Source: Pseudonocardia xinjiangensis
GTDB lineage: Bacteria > Actinomycetota > Actinomycetes > Mycobacteriales > Pseudonocardiaceae
DNA: 41,216 bases
Assembly: GCF_012911925.1 (NCBI RefSeq)
Contig: NZ_JAAXKY010000058.1
Coordinates: 1 to 41,216 of the forward strand
Reading direction: 5' to 3'
Both the position numbers and the translations under genes were made by a program. Shown here piece by piece: positions 16,816 to 24,711 of the stretch (within the stretch, counting starts at the first letter, position 1; each line of letters begins with the position of its first letter). The notes beneath the pieces were generated by a model. It saw nothing but the letters and a program-made list of their open reading frames with translations. It searched no databases and was not told the origin of the DNA.

Positions 16816-17616
16816 CTACCGGTCCGCCGACCCGGGCTCGGCCATCTGCCGGTGCGCGGCGGCCTTGAGCTTGTCGGGCAGCACCTTGCCGGCGACGCCC
16901 TGGGCCTTCGTGCCCACCGACCCGGCGACGATCTTCGCCTCGCCCTTCATCAGCGCCCGGAAACCCTGCTCGGCCACCTGGGCGGGGTCGTCCTTCGACG
17001 AGGCGCCCACCTTCGTGTCGTCCATGTCGGCGCGGTGGAAGAAGTCGGTCTCGGTCGGGCCCGGCATCAGTGACGTGATGGTGATACCGGTGTCCTTCAG
17101 CTCGTTCTGAAGTGCCTCCGCGAACGACTGCAGGAAGGACTTCGACGCGTTGTAGACGGCCTGGAACGACCCCGGCATCGTCGAGGCGATCGAGGAGGTG
17201 ATCAGGATCCGCCCCTCGTCCCGCACGGCCATGTCCCGGAGCAGGCGCTTGGCGAGACGCACCGTCGAGGTGATGTTCAGGTCGATGATGTCGAGCTCGT
17301 CGGCCAGGTCGGTGTCGAGGAACGCGCCGCCCTGCCCGACACCCGCGTTCAGGGCCGCGGCGTCCACCGGGCGTCCGGTGGCGGTGATCGCCCTGTAGAG
17401 CTCCTCCACCCCGTCGGCGGTGCGTAGGTCGGCGCGCACCGCCCGGACGTCGGCGCCGGTGGCGCGCAGGTGCGCGGCAGCCTCGTCGATGCGGGTGTCC
17501 TCGGCGGTGACGAGGAGGTCGAAGCCGTTCTCGGCGAACTGCTTCGCCAGCTCACGGCCGATTCCGCTCGACGCGCCGGTGACGACGGCGAGGGGGCTGG
17601 TCTCGGAAGTGGTCAT
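16816..17616 (-). CDS. short-chain dehydrogenase/reductase (SDR)
   Basis: The 266-residue product is a classical SDR. It has the NAD(P)-binding TGASSGIG near residue 14, NAG in AALNAGVG, a catalytic Ser in ILITSSIAS and the YxxxK pair in YNASK. LMPGPTETDFF follows the active site. The C-terminal GEAKIVAGSVGTKAQGVAGKVLPDKLKAAAHRQMAEP resembles DltE/YqjQ-like SDRs annotated as general oxidoreductases. The substrate is unknown. It is divergent from the zinc alcohol dehydrogenase, with 101 bases between the starts, and convergent with the amidohydrolase. No good ribosome-binding site precedes the ATG. Confidence 0.9.
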   Translation of the reverse strand: MTTSETSPLAVVTGASSGIGRELAKQFAENGFDLLVTAEDTRIDEAAAHLRATGADVRAVRADLRTADGVEELYRAITATGRPVDAAALNAGVGQGGAFLDTDLADELDIIDLNITSTVRLAKRLLRDMAVRDEGRILITSSIASTMPGSFQAVYNASKSFLQSFAEALQNELKDTGITITSLMPGPTETDFFHRADMDDTKVGASSKDDPAQVAEQGFRALMKGEAKIVAGSVGTKAQGVAGKVLPDKLKAAAHRQMAEPGSADR

Positions 17617-17652
17617 GGCGATCGGCTACCCCGTGAGATCCGGACTATCCCT

Positions 17653-17678
17653 GGTTTCCCGGACGTGGAGACGGGAAC
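17653..17678 (+). promoter_or_regulatory. candidate general-stress sigma (SigF/SigB-type) promoter of the alcohol dehydrogenase
   Basis: GGTTT at 17653-17657, a 15-base spacer and GGGAAC at 17673-17678 resemble the GTTT-N15-GGGTAT pattern of SigF/SigB-type sigma factors (4 of 6 in the -10 element). It ends 39 bases before the ATG at 17718. The match is partial. Confidence 0.35.
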
Positions 17679-17717
17679 GCCTGGACCGGACGATCACGCG
17701 CACGACGAGGAGGCTCC

Positions 17718-18911
17718 ATGCGAGCGGTCACCTGGCACGGCAAGCGCGACATCCGGGTCGACACCGTGCCCGACCCGGCGATCACGGACCCGACCGACGT
17801 GATCGTGAAGATCACCTCGACGGGGATCTGCGGATCCGACCTGCATCTGTACGAGGTGCTCGGGCCGTTCCTCGACGAGGGCGACATCCTCGGTCACGAA
17901 CCGATGGGTGTGGTCGAGGAGGTGGGAGCCGAGGTCACCGCGGTGCGTCCGGGCGACCGGGTCGTGATCCCGTTCAACGTCTCCTGCGGCACGTGCTTCA
18001 TGTGCGGCAACGGCCTGCACTCGCAGTGCGAGACCACCCAGGTCCGGGAGCACGGCAAGGGCGGCTCCCTGTTCGGCTACACGAAGCTGTACGGCCAGGT
18101 GCCGGGCGGCCAGGCCGAGTACCTGCGGGTCCCGTTCGGCAACACGCTGCCGATCACGGTTCCCGACGGGCCGCCGGACGACCGGTTCGTCTACCTCTCC
18201 GACGTGCTGCCCACGGCGTGGCAGGCCGTCGAGTACGCGGCGGTGCCGCCGGGTGGGTCGCTGGTGGTGCTGGGGCTCGGGCCGATCGGCGACATGGCGG
18301 CCCGGATCGCGCTCCACCGCGGCGTCGGGAAGGTGATCGGCGTCGACCTCGTCCCGGAGCGCCTGGAACGGGCCAGGGCCCGGGGCGTCACGACGCTGGA
18401 CCTCACCGGCCACGGCCAGCACCTCGGCGACTACGTCCGCGAGCTGACCGGCGGACGCGGCGCGGACGCGGTGGTGGAGGCCGTCGGGATGGAGGCGCAC
18501 GGCTCGCCGGTCGGGAAGCTCGCCCACCAGCTCACAGGCCTGCTGCCGGACGCCGTGGCGGCGAAGCTGATGGAGACGGCAGGCACCGACCGGCTGAGCG
18601 CGCTCCACTCGGCGGTCGACCTGGTGCGCCGCGGGGGCACGATCTCGATCAGCGGCGTGTACGGCGGGATGGCCGACCCGCTGCCGATGCTCACGATCTT
18701 CGACAAGCAGATCCAGCTGCGGATGGGCCAGGCCAACGTCCACCGCTGGGTGCCCGAGATCCTCCCGTTGCTGACCGACGGCGACCCGCTCGGCGTCGAG
18801 GACTTCGCCACCCACCGGCTGCCGCTGGACGCCGCACCCGAGGCGTACGCGATGTTCCAGGCGAAGAAGGACGGGATGGTGAAGACGCTGCTGCAGCCGG
18901 GACTCGGCTGA
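17718..18911 (+). CDS. zinc-dependent alcohol dehydrogenase, formaldehyde dehydrogenase-like
   Basis: The 397-residue product is a medium-chain dehydrogenase. The catalytic zinc ligands are Cys38 and His60-Glu61 (GHEPMGVVEEVG). The structural zinc cysteines are Cys90, Cys93, Cys96 and Cys104. The nucleotide-binding motif is VVLGLGPIGDMAARIA. The length and the insertion with KLAHQLTGLLPDAVAAKLMETAGTDR between the Rossmann and closing parts are typical of glutathione-independent formaldehyde dehydrogenase-like proteins. Those are often misnamed, and the true substrate here is open. GAGGAGG sits 5 bases before the ATG. The gene is divergent from the SDR, and a stress-type promoter is possible upstream. 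Confidence 0.92.
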   Translation: MRAVTWHGKRDIRVDTVPDPAITDPTDVIVKITSTGICGSDLHLYEVLGPFLDEGDILGHEPMGVVEEVGAEVTAVRPGDRVVIPFNVSCGTCFMCGNGLHSQCETTQVREHGKGGSLFGYTKLYGQVPGGQAEYLRVPFGNTLPITVPDGPPDDRFVYLSDVLPTAWQAVEYAAVPPGGSLVVLGLGPIGDMAARIALHRGVGKVIGVDLVPERLERARARGVTTLDLTGHGQHLGDYVRELTGGRGADAVVEAVGMEAHGSPVGKLAHQLTGLLPDAVAAKLMETAGTDRLSALHSAVDLVRRGGTISISGVYGGMADPLPMLTIFDKQIQLRMGQANVHRWVPEILPLLTDGDPLGVEDFATHRLPLDAAPEAYAMFQAKKDGMVKTLLQPGLG

Positions 18912-18918
18912 GAACGGG

Positions 18919-19617
18919 CTACCGGTGCCCCGCCGGGTCGTCGGCCGCCTCACCGCGGGGGCGGGGCACCGCCGGTGGGGGTCCCGGTGCCGGTCCGTAG
19001 CTGCCGAGCATCCGGCCCACCCGCTCGATCTCCTCGGGCGGCAGGATGTGGGGCTCCCCGAGCAGGCGCGCCTGGTGGTAGAGGCGGCAGAGCCACTCCA
19101 GGTAGATGCTGCGGGTGTAGGCCGCGGCGAGGCTGTCGCCGTAGGTGGTGGCGCCGTGGTTCTGCAGGATCACGCCGAACCGGCCCTCCATCGCGCGCAC
19201 GCTGTTGTCCGCGAGCTCGACGCTGCCGTAGGTCGCGTAGGGCGCCACCCGCACCGGGCCGCCGAGCAGCGCGACCATGTAGTGCACGGCGGGCAGCTCG
19301 TCCACCAGCGTGGAGAGCGCGGTGGCGTAGAGCGGATGGGTGTGCACGACCGCGACGGCGTCCGTCTGCGCGTAGACGCTGGTGTGCATCGGGACCTCGG
19401 ACGAGGGCATCAGCCCCTCCTCCACCGGGCGTCCCTCCAGGTCGACCACGCAGATCGACGCGGCCGTCAGGTTCTCGTAGGCCACACCGGTGGGCGTGAT
19501 CGCGATGTGGTCGCCGGAGCGCACCGAGATGTTGCCCGACGTGCCCACCGTCAGGCCGTCGGCCTGCATGCGGCGGCAGTACTGCACGATCTCGACGCGG
19601 TGGTTCGGCAGCAGCAT
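18919..19617 (-). CDS. class II aldolase/adducin family protein, FucA-like
   Basis: The 232-residue product has the zinc-binding set of L-fuculose-phosphate aldolase: His92 and His94 in VVHTHPLYATALS, His154 in LQNHGA, and the catalytic Glu74 in MPSSEVPMH. GTSGNISVR (residues 25-33) is the phosphate-binding loop. It could be an aldolase, an epimerase or a decarboxylase of this fold. No sugar kinase or isomerase lies nearby, so fucose use is unlikely. The ATG at 19617 is chosen since the 26-codon extension runs into the operator region. The C-terminus is Pro/Arg-rich and unlike FucA. A large dyad lies in the gap to the divergent VOC gene. Confidence 0.88.
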   Translation of the reverse strand: MLLPNHRVEIVQYCRRMQADGLTVGTSGNISVRSGDHIAITPTGVAYENLTAASICVVDLEGRPVEEGLMPSSEVPMHTSVYAQTDAVAVVHTHPLYATALSTLVDELPAVHYMVALLGGPVRVAPYATYGSVELADNSVRAMEGRFGVILQNHGATTYGDSLAAAYTRSIYLEWLCRLYHQARLLGEPHILPPEEIERVGRMLGSYGPAPGPPPAVPRPRGEAADDPAGHR

Positions 19618-19681
19618 GTCGGACGGTCTCCCTCGGGCGGCGGTCGGACGGGCATACCCGGAATCCGGGGCGCACACGTGG

Positions 19682-19737
19682 TGGCCACCGTGCATACGTC
19701 AGGACGTGTGCACGGTGGCCAGGAGATGTGCACGGTG
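19682..19737. promoter_or_regulatory. large dyad plus direct repeat in the aldolase/VOC divergent promoter region
   Basis: TGGCCACCGTGCATACGTC (19682-19700), a 2-base centre and the inverted arm at 19703-19721 form a 19-bp dyad with a single mismatch. TGTGCACGGTG, part of the second arm at 19707-19717, is repeated directly at 19727-19737, 20 bases on. Spacing of about two helical turns suggests co-operative binding of a regulator that is not encoded next to it. Confidence 0.62.
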
Positions 19738-19797
19738 CTCGGACGGCCGGTCGTCCTGGCACAGTGAACGAGGAGTGACCCTGACAGAGGAGCGAGC

Positions 19798-20217
19798 GTG
19801 ACCGAGCTGTCCCCCTTCCATCTGGCCGTGCCCGTCGACGACATCGGCCGTGCCCGCGAGTTCTACGGCGGTGTGCTCGGCCTGGCCGAGGGCCGCTCCG
19901 ACGAACACTGGGTGGACTGGGACCTCGACGGGCACCAGTTCGTCACCCACCGGGCGCCCGGCTCGGGCCCCGTCGGGCACAGCGACGTGGACGGCCACCG
20001 GGTGCCGGTCCCGCACTTCGGGCTGGTGCTCACCGTGGAGCGGTTCCAGGACATGGCCGAGCGCCTGCGCGCGGCCGGCACGACGTTCGTCATCGAGCCG
20101 TACCTGCGGTTCGCGGGCGAGCCCGGCGAGCAGTGGACCATGTTCCTGCTCGACCCCGCGGGCAACGCGCTGGAGTTCAAGGCGTTCAAGGACCGGTCGC
20201 AGCTGTTCGTGAAGTAG
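19798..20217 (+). CDS. VOC (glyoxalase/dioxygenase) superfamily protein
   Basis: The 139-residue product is a single-module vicinal oxygen chelate protein with two beta-alpha-beta-beta-beta repeats. Probable metal ligands are His8 in FHLAVPV, His73 in PHFGLVL and Glu126 in NALEFKAF. REFYGGVLGL and LLDPAGNALEFK are the common family signatures. Members include glyoxalase I, dioxygenases and resistance proteins, so the reaction is open. The GTG at 19798 has GAGGAG just upstream. It is divergent from the class II aldolase across a strong dyad, which suggests shared control. Confidence 0.9.
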   Translation: MTELSPFHLAVPVDDIGRAREFYGGVLGLAEGRSDEHWVDWDLDGHQFVTHRAPGSGPVGHSDVDGHRVPVPHFGLVLTVERFQDMAERLRAAGTTFVIEPYLRFAGEPGEQWTMFLLDPAGNALEFKAFKDRSQLFVK

Positions 20218-20269
20218 CCGGAGATCTTCCGGGCTGCGGGAGGCCCGGTGATGGGTAGTGTCGGCCGTC

Positions 20270-21517
20270 ATGAGCGACACCGCCTTCTGGCACCCGTTCG
20301 CCGCGATGGGCGCGGTACGCACCGCCGAGTTCGTGGTCACCCGCGGCGAGGACGTCTGGCTCTGGGACGACTCCGAGCGCCGCTACCTGGACGCCACGGC
20401 GAGCCTGTGGTGCGTCAACGTCGGGCACGGGCGGCGCGAGATCGTCGAGGCGGTGGCGGCGCAGATGCGCGAGCTCGCCACCTACCAGACGTTCGGGGAC
20501 TTCACGAACCGTCCGGCGCTGGAGCTCACCCGCAGGCTCGCCGCGCTGGCGCCGGTGCCGGGGGCGAAGATCTTCCTCGCCAGCGGTGGCGGTGACGCCA
20601 TCGACACGGCGGCCAAGATGGCCAGGGAGTACTTCGTCCGCACCGGCGAGCCGCAGCGGACGGTGCTCGTCAGCCGGGAGAACGGCTACCACGGCACCCA
20701 CGGCTTCGGCACGTCGCTCGGCGGGATGCCGGCCAACCGGCTCGCGGCGCCGTTCGTGCCGGACGTGGTCCGCGTCGCCTACGACGACCCCGAGGCGCTG
20801 GAGGCCGAGCTGCTGCGGGTCGGACCGGAGCGGGTGGCCGCGTTCTTCGTGGAACCGGTGATCGGTGCGGGTGGGGTGCTGCCCCCACCGCCGGGGTACG
20901 TCGAGCGGGTCCGGGAGATCTGCACCCGGCACGGTGTGCTCCTCGTGATCGACAGCGTGATCTGCGGGTTCGGCAGGCTCGGCGACTGGTTCGGCGTCGA
21001 CCGCTTCGGCATCGTCCCCGACCTCGTGGTCTTCGCGAAGGGCGTCACCAGCGGGTATCTGCCGCTGGGCGGGGTCGTCGCCCACGAGCGCGTGGCGGCG
21101 CCGTTCTGGGAGCCGGGCGCGGCCGCGTTCCGGCACGGCGCCACCTACGCCGGGCATCCCACGGCCTGCGCGGCCGCACTGGCCAACCTCGACCTGCTGG
21201 AGGGCGACGGCCTGCTCAAGCGCGCCGAGTCGCTGGAGCTCACGTTGCACGCGGCGCTGCGTTCGCTGGCCGACCATCCGCTCGTCTCGGAGGTCCGCGG
21301 CGGCACCGGGGTGCTCGGGGCGCTGGAGCTCGACGCGGACCGGGTGGCAGCCGACCCGGGCCTGCCTGCCGCCGTCACGCGCGGTGCGCGCGAGCGGGGC
21401 GTCCTGATCCGGCCGATGATCAGCTCGGTCGGTTTCTCCCCGCCCCTCACCCTCGCCGACGAGCATCTCGACCTGCTCACCGACGCCGTGCGCGGGGCGC
21501 TCGACGCGGTTGCATGA
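20270..21517 (+). CDS. class III pyridoxal-phosphate aminotransferase
   Basis: The 415-residue product is a fold type I aminotransferase of the omega-transaminase group. FWHPF at the N-terminus is typical of this group. The PLP-binding Lys is Lys257 in VVFAKGVTSGYLPLGG, the Asp contacting the ring nitrogen is Asp228, and ENGYHGTHGFGTSL is the phosphate-side motif. The usual DEV after the Asp reads IDSVICGFGR here, so the common Glu is Ser. The start is set at the ATG at 20270, because TAGTGT at 20255-20260 with a 9-base gap looks like a -10 element of a leaderless mRNA. A GTG at 20258 is the alternative. The substrate amine is unknown. Confidence 0.9.
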   Translation: MSDTAFWHPFAAMGAVRTAEFVVTRGEDVWLWDDSERRYLDATASLWCVNVGHGRREIVEAVAAQMRELATYQTFGDFTNRPALELTRRLAALAPVPGAKIFLASGGGDAIDTAAKMAREYFVRTGEPQRTVLVSRENGYHGTHGFGTSLGGMPANRLAAPFVPDVVRVAYDDPEALEAELLRVGPERVAAFFVEPVIGAGGVLPPPPGYVERVREICTRHGVLLVIDSVICGFGRLGDWFGVDRFGIVPDLVVFAKGVTSGYLPLGGVVAHERVAAPFWEPGAAAFRHGATYAGHPTACAAALANLDLLEGDGLLKRAESLELTLHAALRSLADHPLVSEVRGGTGVLGALELDADRVAADPGLPAAVTRGARERGVLIRPMISSVGFSPPLTLADEHLDLLTDAVRGALDAVA

Positions 21518-21748
21518 TCGGGCTCGTCACCGGGAGTACGCGACACGCCGGGAAAGCGGCCCGGTAGAGCGCCCGATGTCACGTTCCGTAAACGAAATGG
21601 GCCATTCAGGGCCCTAGGCGGGCACAGGTCGTGGCCGCACTCACTCAGCCAGGCACCCTCTTGGCCGTACCCGCTCCCTTTGTCGTCACCGGGTCGTTGC
21701 TCCGGGTAAGGACAGGCCGGATGGCGGCCGCAGATCGGGGAGTGTGCG

Positions 21749-23047
21749 ATGGCCGGTGAGGTGGCAAGTGGACGACCCATGGCCCGGCACGCTGTGGCTG
21801 GTCACGGCGTGAGTGGGGTGTCGAGCGACGCTCGTGAGAGCGTGCTGACCGAGGACCGCCCGTATCCGGGCGACCTTCTGGGCGCCCCTGGGGACGGGTT
21901 CGACGAGCTCGCCCACCGGCGGGCCGCGGCGGAGCAGGCCGCGATGATCGCCGAGATCGATGCGGCCGCCGCGGCGGCGCGGGCGGCGGCCGCCATCGCG
22001 GCGGCGGCCAGGGCCGCGGAGGAAGCGGAGGTGGCCGCCGATGCGGCCACCCACGCGGCCGAGGAGGCGGCGGCCGCCGCCGCGGAGGAGCGGACCAGCG
22101 CCGCGTACCAGGCCGGTGCCCGGTCCGGGGGGCCGGGCGCACCCGGTCGCGGCGCGTGGGTGCTCGCAGGGGGGGCCGACGGTGACGGCGCAGCGCGCTC
22201 GTGGGCCGTCGTGCCGGGCGCAGCCCAGGGGATGGGCGGGGCGCCGCCCGCTCATCCCCTGGCATCCGGGGCCATGTCGTCGTGGCCCACGATGTTCCCG
22301 GCGCACCCGGATTCTCCCGGGGCGCCGTGGGACCTGCCGCCGGACGAGACCCCGACCATCGAGGGCGCCGCGGCGGGCGGCCGCGCCGCCCGCCGCCGGT
22401 CGGCCGAGGCCGCCGAGGCCGAGACCACGGTGATCCCCGTCGACCGCGCGGAACGCACGCCCGCCGATGCGGACGAGGCCGAGTACGACGCGGACTACGA
22501 CCCGGAGTACGACGCCGAGTACGACCCGGAGTACGACCCCGGGTACGACGGAGACGCCGAGGAAGCACCCGTGCGGCGGCTGGACCGCAAGCACGCCGAG
22601 CAGCCGACGTCGCGCTTCGGCAGGCGGCCGGTGCTCGTGGTGGTCGCGGTCGGGGTGGTGCTGATCATCATCTCGCTGCTCGCCGCGATCGTCGGCTGGG
22701 GGATGGATCGTCCGCCCGCCGAGGCGCCTGCGCCGGTTCCGTCCGTGGCGCCCGAGGTTCCGGGGGCGCAGGTTCCGCCCCCGCCGCCCGGTCCGGAGCC
22801 CGCGGCCGTGGAGATCGACCCGACGAGCGACAAGGCCGTGAGCTTCGTGCGGGCGATGCGCGCGGCGGACATCGCGACCAGCCGGTCCGGGCGCGCGGAG
22901 ACCCAGACGGCCGCGATGATCTGCCTGCGGCTCGACCAGGGAGCCTCGGCGGACACCATCGCCAGGACGATTCCGGCCGCTCTCCCGTCGGTCGAGCGCC
23001 GGCAGGCGGCCGAGGTCGTCGACCTCGCCGCTCAGCTGTACTGCTGA
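21749..23047 (+). CDS. Ala-rich single-pass membrane protein with DUF732-like C-terminal domain
   Basis: The 432-residue product has five visible parts. These are an N-terminal hydrophilic stretch; an Ala-rich, probably coiled-coil helix at about residues 60-115; a long Gly/Pro-rich linker; an acidic Asp/Glu/Tyr repeat at about 245-270; and one membrane segment near 297-318. A Pro-rich spacer leads to the C-terminal 70 residues, which contain a Cys near the middle (AAMICLRLDQG) and end in LYC. That tail resembles the extracytoplasmic DUF732 domain of mycobacterial proteins. The topology would be cytoplasmic N-terminus and external DUF732. GGGGAG precedes the ATG. The 231-base gap upstream holds no clear promoter. 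Function unknown. Confidence 0.8.
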   Translation: MAGEVASGRPMARHAVAGHGVSGVSSDARESVLTEDRPYPGDLLGAPGDGFDELAHRRAAAEQAAMIAEIDAAAAAARAAAAIAAAARAAEEAEVAADAATHAAEEAAAAAAEERTSAAYQAGARSGGPGAPGRGAWVLAGGADGDGAARSWAVVPGAAQGMGGAPPAHPLASGAMSSWPTMFPAHPDSPGAPWDLPPDETPTIEGAAAGGRAARRRSAEAAEAETTVIPVDRAERTPADADEAEYDADYDPEYDAEYDPEYDPGYDGDAEEAPVRRLDRKHAEQPTSRFGRRPVLVVVAVGVVLIIISLLAAIVGWGMDRPPAEAPAPVPSVAPEVPGAQVPPPPPGPEPAAVEIDPTSDKAVSFVRAMRAADIATSRSGRAETQTAAMICLRLDQGASADTIARTIPAALPSVERRQAAEVVDLAAQLYC

Positions 23048-23051
23048 CGCA

Positions 23052-23065
23052 CCCCGGTCACGGGG
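23052..23065. terminator. weak hairpin between convergent genes
   Basis: CCCCG-GTCA-CGGGG forms a 5-bp GC stem with a 4-base loop between the DUF732-like gene and the facing lipoprotein gene. The reverse-strand TGA of the latter is in the loop. A weak candidate only. Confidence 0.35.
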
Positions 23066-24635
23066 GGCAGAGGGTTCCGGCCTGCGGAGCGATCCCGCCC
23101 ACCAGCATCGCGTCCACCGCAGCGGTGACGCAGGGGGTGCGCGGGTAGGCGCCGGTGCCGGCGCCCTGCCAGCCCAGGAAGCGGGCCGTGGCGAGGCTGT
23201 CGGCGGTGCGCCGGGAGCCGTCCTGCGGGCCACGCGGATCGGCGGCAGTGCCGATGACGAGGATCGGCGGCGCCCCCTCGCCCTGCCCTGCGGTGGGGGC
23301 CGGGCCACCGGCGGGCCACGGGGCGCAGGCCAGCAGCCGGAGGGCGAACGTACTGCCGAAGAGGGGGTAGGACGTGCGCCAGCGCTGCGCCAGATCGCCG
23401 ATCTCGCCGGGTGCCAGGCGTCTGTGGACGTCGTTGCAGCTGGTGGCGAGCATCCCGTCGAACCGTCCTCTCGGTCCGACCAGCGGATCGAGCAGGGTGA
23501 GCAGGGGATCCGGGTTCCCGGTACCGGCCGCGGCCAGTGCGGTGGCGAGGCCGGGCCAGCCCCGTGGTTCGGCCAGCCCGGCCAGCAGCGCCGTGATGGT
23601 GGCGCCGGCGGTGAGCCTCCTGCCGTCGGTGGCCGCGAGCGGCTGCCGGCGGAGCTGGTCGACGAGAGCGGTCACCCTGGCTCGTGGGTCCGGGCCGAGC
23701 GGGCAGTCCGAGCGTGCCGTGCAGGTCACGGCGAACGCCCCGAAGGCCGCCTCGGCCGCCCCCGCCCGGCTCTCGCTGAGGTCGGGCTCGTCGAGCGCGG
23801 GGTTCGGCGGGCCGTCGAGGACGAGCCTGCCGACCGCGGTCGGGGCGGTCCGCGCCCAGTCGGCGAGGGCCGCGCCGCCGTCACCCACGCCGATCGCAGA
23901 CAGCTGGGCGACCCCGAGTGCGGCGCGCAGGATCTCGATGTCGGACACCGTCGCGGCGGTGCGGTAGCCGCTGAGGCCGCCGTCGAGGGCGAGGTTGCAC
24001 TCCTGCACCACGGACCGGGCCTCTTCCAGGAGCGCGTCGAGGTCCGACTCGCTCGACCGCCCGGGATCGGCGTCGACGATGGCGGCGCGGGCGTCGTCCG
24101 GCGCGCAGTCGAGGACGTCCTCACCCGAACCGCGCCGGTCCAGGCCGATCAGGGTGTACTCCTGCAGCACCTCCGGCGCCACCCGCTCGGCGAGCAGCAC
24201 GGCGTCGCGCGCCGTCGGCTCGAGGGTCGTGTCGCCCAGCACGAGCAGTGGCGGCTGGTTCTCCGGTGCGGAGGCCAGGCTGACGCGCAGCACGGCGAGC
24301 GAGGCCGCACCGAGGCCGGGCTGGTCGGGGTCGGCGGGCACCGTGAGCTCGCCGCACTCCACCCGCAGCGGCCGGTCGGCAGGCGGTGGGGTGGGCAGCG
24401 TCTCGAGGGTGTCCTGGGTGCACTCGGTGAACGGCATCGAGGCGCGCTGCTCCTGCGGCTCCGGCAGCGCCTGGTCGGAAGGAGGCGCCGCGGGGTCGGT
24501 GGTGGGGGCCACCGGCATGTTGTCCCCGCGCACCGCCACCGGTGGACGTTGCGACGGCCCGACCGTGCAGCCGGCGACGAGAACGGCCAGGCAGGCGAGC
24601 ACGGCGGCGACCGCATGCCGCGGTGGTCGTGCCAC
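23058..24635 (-). CDS. TAP/SlpD-type alpha/beta-hydrolase lipoprotein with degenerate active site
   Basis: The 525-residue product has a lipoprotein signal ending in LVAGC (Cys23). It also has the architecture of secreted tripeptidyl-peptidase-like hydrolases such as mycobacterial Hip1 and Rv2672: ECGELTVPADPDQP, LIGLDRRGSGED, a nucleophile elbow region, and a Cys-rich C-terminal TAP domain. The elbow reads IGVGDGG, where family members have GTSYGG, so the catalytic Ser is Gly. The expected C-terminal GHG is replaced by GAGTGAY before PRTPCV, so the His is absent. Asp remains in GTAADPRGP. It is therefore probably inactive or binds a ligand. GGGAGGGCAC precedes the GTG. Sequence quality is good and the frame is intact. 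Confidence 0.85.
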   Translation of the reverse strand: MARPPRHAVAAVLACLAVLVAGCTVGPSQRPPVAVRGDNMPVAPTTDPAAPPSDQALPEPQEQRASMPFTECTQDTLETLPTPPPADRPLRVECGELTVPADPDQPGLGAASLAVLRVSLASAPENQPPLLVLGDTTLEPTARDAVLLAERVAPEVLQEYTLIGLDRRGSGEDVLDCAPDDARAAIVDADPGRSSESDLDALLEEARSVVQECNLALDGGLSGYRTAATVSDIEILRAALGVAQLSAIGVGDGGAALADWARTAPTAVGRLVLDGPPNPALDEPDLSESRAGAAEAAFGAFAVTCTARSDCPLGPDPRARVTALVDQLRRQPLAATDGRRLTAGATITALLAGLAEPRGWPGLATALAAAGTGNPDPLLTLLDPLVGPRGRFDGMLATSCNDVHRRLAPGEIGDLAQRWRTSYPLFGSTFALRLLACAPWPAGGPAPTAGQGEGAPPILVIGTAADPRGPQDGSRRTADSLATARFLGWQGAGTGAYPRTPCVTAAVDAMLVGGIAPQAGTLCPP

Positions 24636-24711
24636 GTGCCCTCCCGATCCGTGCTGGTCAGAGCCCAGCCTGCCGCACACCCGGTATGGGGAGGGTGAAC
24701 GCGGGGACGCC

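Noticed and set aside
18919..19617. Calling the class II aldolase fucA.
   Set aside because: The zinc residues match, but no fucose pathway gene is near and the family includes epimerases and decarboxylases.
20251..20595. An ATG with a good ribosome-binding site at 20251 in another frame.
   Set aside because: Its product has no family features and runs over the start of the aminotransferase, whose motifs are in the 20270 frame.
21518..21748. Possible promoter in the 231-base gap before the DUF732-like gene.
   Set aside because: TTGTCG and TAAGGA are 21 bases apart, too far for a normal promoter, and nothing else stood out.
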